Shown here: positions 39,249 through 46,859 of the stretch, one piece after another
Layout: every line of letters begins with the position of its first letter
Numbering within the stretch: position 1 is the first letter of the stretch
Source: Sergeia podlipaevii
Taxonomy: Eukaryota; Euglenozoa; Kinetoplastea; Trypanosomatida; Trypanosomatidae
DNA: 50,646 nucleotides
NCBI GenBank assembly: GCA_030849805.1
Contig: JASANZ010002128.1
Location: 1 to 50,646 of the forward strand
Direction: 5' to 3'
Translations under genes and position numbers: made by a program
The notes under the pieces: model-generated
Told to the model about the DNA's origin: nothing
Databases searched by the model: none
What the model saw: only the letters and a program-made list of their open reading frames with translations

Positions 39249-39766
39249 CCTGACTTGTTCTTTTAGGTTCTGCTAAGTTCACTATTATTTATTGTATTTC
39301 TATATCTACCTTAGGGAGAAAATAATAGCAATACAAATTGAGAATCAACAATCCCTCTCACTCCACTCCCTCACAGAAGTAGATGTGTCTACCTGCCTAT
39401 GGGTCTCTTTGCGCACGTGTACCAGAATGTACACTAGCACGCGCGCGGCCAAAAAAGCAAGCAAACAAACAAGGGAAAATAATACTTACCACATCACGAA
39501 AGATAGAAAAAGGGGTGGGTGTATGTGTGTGGAGGAGGGGGGGGGGGAGAAAACAGAATGTTCAGCACACAAAAATAAAAGCAAACAAAAATTATTAAGA
39601 AAGTGAAGAGTGCAGAAGTATGTGGTTTTGTTTATCTTCATTCAAGAACAACAACAATAACAACAAAATGCAATGACGTTGTAAAAGTAGTAAACTAATT
39701 CATGAAATGCACTTGCCAAAAAGAAAAAATCTACACTGCCACATCCTATTTACTCTCGCTCAGCGT
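39249..39766. other. Intergenic region between pseudokinase gene and small basic protein gene
   Basis: AT-rich spacer with a G11 run at 39537-39547 (C on the sense strand) and an AAC/AAT-rich stretch near 39648-39666. It holds the pseudokinase 3' UTR. No gene is seen. Confidence 0.55.
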
Positions 39767-42469
39767 CTAATATTCAGTTTCACGTTGTTGATATTCCTTC
39801 AACCATGCATTGAAAAGAAACGGTGAAGCGTTGAGAGAGGGCCCTTTTCCAGTGCCCGCGGTGCTGTTGGTTGGCATGCGCTGCGGAGATAGAGGTGGTG
39901 GATGTACAGAGCGTGGAGCAGGAAATGAGTCTACATTGCCAACCTGAAACGCTCCTGCTACTGTGCTATTCAACGCACTAAATAATGTGTTTCCAGCAAA
40001 CGCAGACGCTTGCAGCTGCTGCTGACTCACCTGTGGAGATACAGGCATAATGCTGGGAAACCCAAACTGCTGCTGCTGGTGTTGTTTCTCGCCTGTTGTG
40101 CCAAATGTTGTGGGGGACCCTCCGATCCCGCTGGGCATGAAGCTGCTGTTTCGCAAAGCTCCAAGCGAGATTGGCGCTGAGCGGCGCACTTGACTACTTT
40201 GCAGTGATGGCTGCTGCTGCGGCGACTGACGAGGTGTGAGGTGAAAGACACTTGCGCTCATATTGTAGTTAGAGACACCGTTAAACACCTGCGGCTGTTG
40301 TTGCTGCTGCTTTTGAATAGGCGGTTGCTTGGCTGCAGGTGCTTCAGCGAGTACGTGCTGCATACCTAGCGCACTCTGGTGCAGTCTTCTCACACTAATG
40401 CTGCTACTCATCATCTGTGACAAGAGCGAATAAGAGATCTCTGAGCACACAGAGGAATCCTCTGCGTTAACCGCCTCTAGTGCGCGTGCAAGTATGCCAA
40501 AAAGTTGGTTGATTTGGTCTGTGTTCACGTTACTCTGTTGAAGCTCTGTGAGACACCGAAGCACATCATCATCACGGCCGTCGCTATCGTCATGGTCGCC
40601 AGTACCGTGATGGACATCAGCGGCGGTGTGACCACTACCCCCGTTGCTGCCAGAGTGACGCTGAGGGATTGGGTCAATATTCTTGAGTGCACGCACAAGT
40701 TTGCGAAACACATCACGACTCTCGTCTGTCGCGGGCCCAATAACGGTTTCAAAAAGTGGTCTCAGCCCCTCGTCTCGTTTGTGTCCCGGCTTGCCACCAG
40801 ACACCTGTCTGTCGCTTGTCTGCATAGTGGGCAATGCAGCAGCAGCAGTACCACCGGGAGGAAGAGCGTCACAGGAGAGCATCGAGCTCAGTGTCGGTGG
40901 AATCACCCATTTGGGCTGCTCTCTCGACTCCTCTGACACCGCAGGGCTACACTTGACCTGCGTAAAGGACTTGCTTCGCTCACCACCACCGCCAACGACA
41001 TTACTACTCATTTCACTTCCTGCATTCCCTTCCCCTCCTACTCCTCCTGACCACTCGTTGGCACCTTTGCTTGCTCCGCCAGTTGTTACGGAGCGGGCTG
41101 CGCTGGCGTGGCTTTCGAACTGCCCCTGTGGAGTGGAATAGGATCCGACTCGCTGCTCTACGGCGTCTACAATGCCGCTGATGGCGCGTGAGCGCTCCCC
41201 AAGCTGACTCGCCTTGTGCACTGTAAGAAACTCGTGCTGCAGTAGCTGCCGGGCGGACGGCCGCTGTACAGGGTCGATTCTTAAGCACAATGCGATAAAA
41301 TCCAAAAGGACACCGTCTCTGATAGTCTCACACACGGATGGCCGGGCGAGCAGGATGGACGAACCGCAGTTGAGTGACGTACTCGCAGAGTTGGTTGCAG
41401 TAGTGCTGCTCGTCGTGGCGGTAGGTGGCGTCCCTGTCGTGGCACCAGCAGCGGCAGCGTGCGCAGAGCAAGACATACGGCTCACCTCGCTGATCAGATA
41501 GCTGAAGCCACGGGTCTGATTGCACAACTGGCCAAGCGCCATCTCAAGGATGGTGACACCAAGAGACCAGATATCCACTGCATATCCATAAGACCAACTC
41601 TCTCCTATGCCAACGTCAGGTGTGACGCCGCCGCTGATCACTTCTGGTGCCATCCACCCCAAAGACCCAATTATAGTACAGCACCCTTCCACCGCATTGA
41701 TCGGCTCCCCACAGAGCCACAAGTGCATCAACTTTGCCCGCCCGTATCTTTTGTCAAGCAGAATGCTGGAGGAGTTAACGCCCCTGTGAACACAGCGGCA
41801 ATCTTCATGCAAGTAGCGCAAAGCTCGTAGCACATCATATGCGACAGAGGCTATCCTTTGCTGGGTCATCGGCCCACCTCCGCTGGACTGAGAGGCAACA
41901 TGCACAAGATAGTCCGCTACACTACAACCTTCTACATATTCCTCCACCACACAGAGAGAAGGTGTGGGTGCCCAGTGATGATGGTGACGTTGGAGTGACT
42001 GCCTGTGCTGTTGTAGCTGTATGGAACCACTAAGCGAGCTGGATGGAGAAGGCGAGGGTCGTGTGGAGGTTGAGCCAGACCCCAGCGTGCCGGCTCCGCC
42101 GTGCTCAAACACCGCGTAGAGTATCACAAAGTTTGGATGCGATACCGTGGTACGCATAGAAAGTGATTTCCAAAGATTGCTTGAATCGCATTGTTTGAAT
42201 TGGTCATATGCAAATTCTCTCAGTGCCACTGCGTGCGAAAGCGGGTTGTCTACAGAAGATGCGATAGGAAGTGCCAAAGGAGAAGATTCAAGTCCGTCAG
42301 CGCCGCTGCTCTCACTCGCAACCACCTCAAGCGGTAGCGCGGATACCAAAGAAGAAGGGGTACGTAACGCTTTATACAGTGTCATACCCTGGTGCTGCTT
42401 GATTACATATTCCAGTGCAATGCTATGTCCAGTACCATCATCCTGAACAGTACTGCTGGTAAGAGGCAT
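39767..42469 (-). CDS. Pseudokinase with Gln/Ser-rich C-terminal region
   Basis: 900 aa, ATG at 42469-42467, 12 nt after a plausible acceptor (AG 42482-42483). Residues about 75-425 follow a protein kinase fold: VALREF (82-86) for the VAIK strand, CVVEEYVEGCSVADYLVHVA (hinge, alpha-D), ALRYLHEDCRCVHRGVNSSS (catalytic loop), GSLGWMAPEVISGG (APE) and YAVDIWSLGVTILEMALGQL (subdomain IX). Catalytic residues are gone: Lys to Arg84, HRD to His-Arg-Gly230, the loop Asn to Ser, and DFG to His249-Leu-Trp251; no Gly-rich loop is seen. The overall pattern is NEK/STE-like. Low-complexity inserts and a C-terminal region of about 450 residues, rich in Gln, Ser and Gly, follow. It is probably a scaffold or allosteric partner. 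Mutation of this many sites makes phosphotransfer unlikely. Confidence 0.85.
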   Translation of the reverse strand: MPLTSSTVQDDGTGHSIALEYVIKQHQGMTLYKALRTPSSLVSALPLEVVASESSGADGLESSPLALPIASSVDNPLSHAVALREFAYDQFKQCDSSNLWKSLSMRTTVSHPNFVILYAVFEHGGAGTLGSGSTSTRPSPSPSSSLSGSIQLQQHRQSLQRHHHHWAPTPSLCVVEEYVEGCSVADYLVHVASQSSGGGPMTQQRIASVAYDVLRALRYLHEDCRCVHRGVNSSSILLDKRYGRAKLMHLWLCGEPINAVEGCCTIIGSLGWMAPEVISGGVTPDVGIGESWSYGYAVDIWSLGVTILEMALGQLCNQTRGFSYLISEVSRMSCSAHAAAAGATTGTPPTATTSSTTATNSASTSLNCGSSILLARPSVCETIRDGVLLDFIALCLRIDPVQRPSARQLLQHEFLTVHKASQLGERSRAISGIVDAVEQRVGSYSTPQGQFESHASAARSVTTGGASKGANEWSGGVGGEGNAGSEMSSNVVGGGGERSKSFTQVKCSPAVSEESREQPKWVIPPTLSSMLSCDALPPGGTAAAALPTMQTSDRQVSGGKPGHKRDEGLRPLFETVIGPATDESRDVFRKLVRALKNIDPIPQRHSGSNGGSGHTAADVHHGTGDHDDSDGRDDDVLRCLTELQQSNVNTDQINQLFGILARALEAVNAEDSSVCSEISYSLLSQMMSSSISVRRLHQSALGMQHVLAEAPAAKQPPIQKQQQQQPQVFNGVSNYNMSASVFHLTPRQSPQQQPSLQSSQVRRSAPISLGALRNSSFMPSGIGGSPTTFGTTGEKQHQQQQFGFPSIMPVSPQVSQQQLQASAFAGNTLFSALNSTVAGAFQVGNVDSFPAPRSVHPPPLSPQRMPTNSTAGTGKGPSLNASPFLFNAWLKEYQQRETEY

Positions 42470-42894
42470 GATATGATGTATCTATATATTGGAGTAGTAC
42501 AAGAGAAGAAATACAAGATATAGAGAAAACAAAATAGCAACCAACGCAGTGCTCAATAAGATGCCCGCACTTGCATCACTTGGATAGGCTTGTTTTGAGG
42601 TATGTCTACAAGCGGTAAAAAAAAACGTATCTCGGCAACACTATATATAAGCAATAGAAATGAAAAAGAAAGCTACAATGAAGCAGATAGAGAGAGAGAG
42701 GGAGTGACTAAAGTAAAACATTCCAGTGTAATCATATATGTCATTGTCTATGAGTGGTTCACTGCAACCATAAATGGATGCTCAAGTATAGTGCGCGTCC
42801 AATATTGTGCGTCATCATAAATTACTTTTTTTTCCGTAAAGTAGAAGCAACCATCCGCTCGTGTATACAAAAAAATCATTCATTGAAGCACTCG
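42470..42894. other. Intergenic region between TRAPPC1 gene and pseudokinase gene
   Basis: AT-rich spacer with a GA run near 42688-42700. The sense strand shows TTTCTTCTCTTGTACTACTC upstream of the AG at 42482-42483, the likely pseudokinase acceptor. No gene is seen. Confidence 0.55.
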
Positions 42895-43317
42895 TCACAA
42901 CAGTTTGCGTGACCTAAGCAGCGCTTCAAGGCCATTTTCAAATTCATCCCCAGTGATGAGCACTCCCTGTGTGTGCGTGTAGAAGGGGTTCATAGTAACC
43001 ATATCAGTAAAGATGCCCTTGAAGAGCTCAACAAACAAATTTTGGATATCTTCCGTGCGCATATCCTTATCCGTAAGGAGTGCTACGCGATATCCCGTCA
43101 GTGTTTCATAATAGTGCAGTTTATAGAGAGGCGTGTTGACCGCCTTCAGACCGCCATTGCCACTCGATGAGAGCTGCGACGATATGTGCTGCAGGGTGTA
43201 GATAAAGCCAGCGACGAGGCGAGACTCACCCTCCTGCGCTGCCCGCGTCCTCTTCCACTGCTTATGATAAATGGTATCACCATAGCGGTTGAACATGTAG
43301 ATGGAGTAGAGCACCAT
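42895..43317 (-). CDS. TRAPP complex subunit 1 (Bet5/TRAPPC1)
   Basis: 140 aa, ATG at 43317-43315, stop TGA; the length is that of Bet5/TRAPPC1. The longin-like fold is recognisable from MVLYSIYMFNRYGDTIYHKQ at the start, then RLVAGFIYTLQHISSQLS and above all LYKLHYYETLTGYRVALLTD, the most conserved segment of the family, and a C-terminal helix VELFKGIFTDMVTMNPFY. TRAPPC1 is a core subunit of the TRAPP tethering complex, which acts as exchange factor for the Rab Ypt1/Rab1 in ER-Golgi traffic on the cytosolic face of membranes. No oddities are seen. Confidence 0.92.
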   Translation of the reverse strand: MVLYSIYMFNRYGDTIYHKQWKRTRAAQEGESRLVAGFIYTLQHISSQLSSSGNGGLKAVNTPLYKLHYYETLTGYRVALLTDKDMRTEDIQNLFVELFKGIFTDMVTMNPFYTHTQGVLITGDEFENGLEALLRSRKLL

Positions 43318-43878
43318 TGCTGTGTATGTATTCAGCTAGTTCACTAATTTCTCTTAATAATTTTGTGTTGGGGCGTGTATCTGTGTACCCCAGTAATGGG
43401 CTCCTTTTGGATAGGAATCTGGATTACAGTCAACAGCAACAAAAAACATTTCAAAAGGAAAAATAAACAAAAAGCGGCAGTTGCCAGCGTAAAAGTAAGA
43501 TGCAAATAGATTCAAAAGTGCTCAGATCGCACACATCCTCTTCATTTCTTTTCAAGTGAATAGAGAGACGCTAGTTGCGATTCATACTAATTTTTTTCGG
43601 GGGAAAAAATCATTCTTTATTGCAGCTTTATATATATACGTGCAAAAACACAACCAATTGTTGTGTGGCCATTTAATAAAAAACTCTGTGAGGACATAAA
43701 TAACACACTTCTTTTTCACTCTGTCCTTGATTGACCAACGCACACATAAGCGGCTGTGATCAGTGCTGTCTTCATAGCGAAAAGTTAAAAAAAAAAAAAA
43801 CATGTGCAAATAAAACAACAAAAAAAAGGAGGCGGGGGAGACGACTCTGCAGACATGTTCAACAATACCCCTTGCTTA
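43318..43878. other. Intergenic region between SpoU-like gene and TRAPPC1 gene
   Basis: AT-rich spacer with an A14 run near 43787 and a TA run near 43629. It should hold the SpoU-like 3' UTR and the TRAPPC1 acceptor. No gene is seen. Confidence 0.55.
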
Positions 43879-45630
43879 TCATCGACGCTTGTAATCGTAA
43901 TTGCTTGGACGCACAAAAGCTTCACTGTCCTCCCGCTCTTGCACAAGCCGATCCCTATCCAGAGACTGGCGATATTCATCCATGATGTTCGGCACCCACT
44001 CTGGCATCCCCTTGGCACCTTGCTCGTGCCGCCTCGGCACCCGTGATTCCCATGGCTGGGTGAGGCGGCGACGCTCGTTCTTGAGCATCTCGCGCACGCG
44101 TGCTTCTTCCGCTTGCATCCAGTGATCATAATCTCCCATGCGAGTCTTGCGCTGTAGCCGAGACCACTTCATGAACTCGTTGTGCTCATGCGCTGCCTCG
44201 CGCTGTTCATCTTCATCCCAGTTTAGAGAATGCTCATTCAAAGAAAGACGATTAGGTCCAATATCAACAGAGGCTTGCTGCGTCTGCAGCACCGGGCTAG
44301 ATGGATCATTGCGTTCAGAAACAGGGAGGTAGTCCCAGTTGCCACGTGGCCGTAGGGCATGCATGACAACTGAGAGGGAGATAAGCATGTCGCTTTCCCC
44401 TCGCGTGCTATTCAGCAGCAGGTGTGTGACAGGGCGTGCTACTCGTTGTGTGAGACGCTTTATCATATTGCGCTTGTGATTAGGGCCAGCAAACAGCATG
44501 TACCCGCGATCCTTGCCATCGTCATGCTTGGTAAAGCGGCTTAGGCAGAAGTCATGCAACTTTTCTTTGTGTGCTTCATTGCTAGCGTGAGCCTGAGAGG
44601 AAGATAAGAAGGGAATAGACACTGGCTTCGCTCCAACTACTGCAGGACTACGCGCTGCATTACCTTTCACAGACATGTCATCGACGTCCTCGTCATTCTG
44701 CCCAGCAAAGCACAGCGGGAGCAGGTCATTGCGCTGTAATACGTGATTCAGCATCCCATCTACATTGTCACCGTCCTCGTCACGCAGCGTGTATATCGGA
44801 ACTGCACTCTGAAAGTGCGCACCCCGAGCAGCCCGGATGACACGTTGATCATAGAGATCTGCGCAGTGGTTGGTGGTAATAATCGCGTCGTACTGAAAGC
44901 CAGCAGCGGTACGAAGAATCGTGCCCAGTGTGCCTGGGTCATCCACGTTGTCTAGCACTAGTACACGTTCAAGGCGCTGCTGGTTTGCAATGAGCCGCTC
45001 TTTCGCCGGAGGTGGCGGGATGTTGAAGTCTCCAATAAAACCATCGTTTCCAGGCGCGCATTCCTCTGCAGTCTGACGATTCACACGCACAATTTCTGTT
45101 CCGCTTCTAGAGGCCCATTCAGGAATGACTTTTCCTTCTGTTACTAATAGATGCTTGGGGGTGTGACCGGCCTCGCAGTGCTCGCGAATCATCTCTCGCC
45201 CGCCTACCACAAGCATCCCGCGAGCGTCCCGGTACTTGGGGTTGCGCCAAAGTGCGGCAAAATGCTTGATGAGGTCGTGCTCTGTATTGTCAATCACTGT
45301 GCCCTCCCATAGAACATCCTGCTGCAGCTGATGCAGCAACGCCCTCTGTGCGCGCTTTTTGAGCACATCTGGCGGCAAAGCAGAATCCCCTGCAGTTCCC
45401 TTCTCCTTGCCACCTGTACGGAACTGGGCATGCACCGAGTCTGGGATGGCGATGTTGCGCTTCGCAGGATCCTCCGGGGCTAGCGGGTGGTGATACGCTG
45501 CCTTTGCTCGTCCTCCCATAGCACGCGGTAGGTCGCCTGGGAGAGACTGCCATCTATGACATACAAGAAGACTACCAGTGGCTAAACTAGCTGTGCGCGG
45601 TCTCACCAAGCGTCGGACGCCTGCTTGCAT
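43879..45630 (-). CDS. Mitochondrial SpoU/TrmH-type RNA 2'-O-methyltransferase-like protein
   Basis: 583 aa from the ATG at 45630-45628 (MQAGVRRLVRPRTASLATGS), a good mitochondrial presequence. An in-frame ATG seven codons earlier lies upstream of the first AG after the pyrimidine tract, so it should be removed by trans-splicing. SPOUT motif 1 is clear near 220-243 (RVLVLDNVDDPGTLGTILRT), followed by DQRVIRAARGAHFQSAVPIY. A long acidic/polar insert (about 285-385) precedes YMLFAGPNHKRNMIKRL and SLSVVMHALRPRG, which replace the usual GxEGxGL and SLNVSVA motifs. The charged C-terminal extension contains WMQAEEARVREML. Such proteins modify or, when degenerate, chaperone rRNA, and trypanosome mitoribosome assembly uses related factors. 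Catalytic competence is doubtful. Confidence 0.85.
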   Translation of the reverse strand: MQAGVRRLVRPRTASLATGSLLVCHRWQSLPGDLPRAMGGRAKAAYHHPLAPEDPAKRNIAIPDSVHAQFRTGGKEKGTAGDSALPPDVLKKRAQRALLHQLQQDVLWEGTVIDNTEHDLIKHFAALWRNPKYRDARGMLVVGGREMIREHCEAGHTPKHLLVTEGKVIPEWASRSGTEIVRVNRQTAEECAPGNDGFIGDFNIPPPPAKERLIANQQRLERVLVLDNVDDPGTLGTILRTAAGFQYDAIITTNHCADLYDQRVIRAARGAHFQSAVPIYTLRDEDGDNVDGMLNHVLQRNDLLPLCFAGQNDEDVDDMSVKGNAARSPAVVGAKPVSIPFLSSSQAHASNEAHKEKLHDFCLSRFTKHDDGKDRGYMLFAGPNHKRNMIKRLTQRVARPVTHLLLNSTRGESDMLISLSVVMHALRPRGNWDYLPVSERNDPSSPVLQTQQASVDIGPNRLSLNEHSLNWDEDEQREAAHEHNEFMKWSRLQRKTRMGDYDHWMQAEEARVREMLKNERRRLTQPWESRVPRRHEQGAKGMPEWVPNIMDEYRQSLDRDRLVQEREDSEAFVRPSNYDYKRR

Positions 45631-45634
45631 TATA

Positions 45635-45664
45635 CTGACACTTTTATGCATACGAAAAGAAGAT
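45635..45664 (-). promoter_or_regulatory. Candidate spliced-leader acceptor that decides the SpoU-like start
   Basis: On the sense strand the tract TTATCTTCTTTTCG is followed by an ATG before any AG; the first AGs are at plus 45641-45642 and 45635-45636. Splicing there removes that first ATG and leaves the one at 45630. Confidence 0.5.
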
Positions 45665-45808
45665 AATATGTATATATATATGTATATATGGCGCAAAAAA
45701 AAAAAATTAGAGTGTTGATGGTGTGGGATGACTGCAATCTGTAAGTGGCAGTTTTCTAAGCCACACCAGTGCAATACTTAAGAAGAAAAACGTGGCAGTG
45801 AGAGATAC

Positions 45809-45813
<5 letters not shown>

Positions 45814-45841
<28 letters not shown>
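45814..45841. repeat. TA dinucleotide microsatellite
   Basis: Fourteen uninterrupted TA units, the longest dinucleotide run of the window. Confidence 0.9.
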
Positions 45842-45844
<3 letters not shown>

Positions 45845-46859
45845 GATAAATTATAGATTAAACAACAAGAAAAAGAAACAGATTCCCAAAAAGTGTGCAC
45901 CTGTAGCACCGCTTAACCATAATAGATTTAGACAGCACTAAAGAACTACTGTATTTTTTCCTAAATATAATCATTTATTGCGAGTGCACATATGTGTATA
46001 TGCGGACGCTTGCCGCGAAATGGCAAACAAATAATAATAATAATAGTAATAATAATGATTGTAAAAGACATCCCCCCCCTCCAAACTCTCTCACTCACAC
46101 TTTACATATACGAATTGACTAAAGGAAAGAAAATGCAGAGAAGTAGAGACGCAGTTCCTAAGTGGAATCCCCCTTTGATTTGCTATACTTCACCTTCCCA
46201 TGCAAATAGTCATCATCATACGTAGCCCCACCAAAAATAAAGTGCGTATAAACAATAGTTTGTCACGTATACACTCACTCTCACACACACACACACACTC
46301 ACACACGCATAACGAAGAGAAAATGTCAGCTTCACAAGACAATTTACATTGGAAAGAAAAAGACACTTACGCAAGTACAACTTTCAAAGGATAATAATAG
46401 TAGAAAAAGAATAAATAAAACAGTAGTTATAAAGAGAAAGGCACAAGGATCAACGAGAACTAGCAAATGCTAGTCGTTATATTTTTTTTTTGTTATCAAA
46501 AGAAGAAGAAGAAACCGCAACAGCTAAAATTTAAAAAAAAAAGTTGTTCATCGATAACATAAAAGTGTGAAAACAACATCAACAACAAAAAAGAAATGAA
46601 ACATCTCTGAACTGCTCGCGCACCTGCAATAGATAAAGTACATGAAACATACTCCACATCAATTCATTGTCAAATGTCACCATACGTAAGATATTGTCCC
46701 ACTGAATTCCCACCTGATAACAATAATGATAATAATAGTAATAAGCGAGAGTGCAACAAGCATGAGAAGCGACGACTGAAACAAATATATATATATAAAA
46801 TGGTATACCATCTTTTTTGAAGATTGACGATCAGAAGCATGGACTGCGGACATTCTTAG

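Larger units (their letters stand above)
45631..46859. other. Intergenic region between zinc-ribbon gene and SpoU-like gene
   Basis: About 1.2 kb. It contains a (TA)14 run at 45814-45841, an AAT cluster near 46031-46057, a C8 run at 46072-46079, a CA run near 46283-46296 and a T-rich stretch near 46482. It holds the SpoU-like acceptor and the 3' UTR of the zinc-ribbon gene. I see no RNA gene and no convincing reading frame. Confidence 0.55.
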
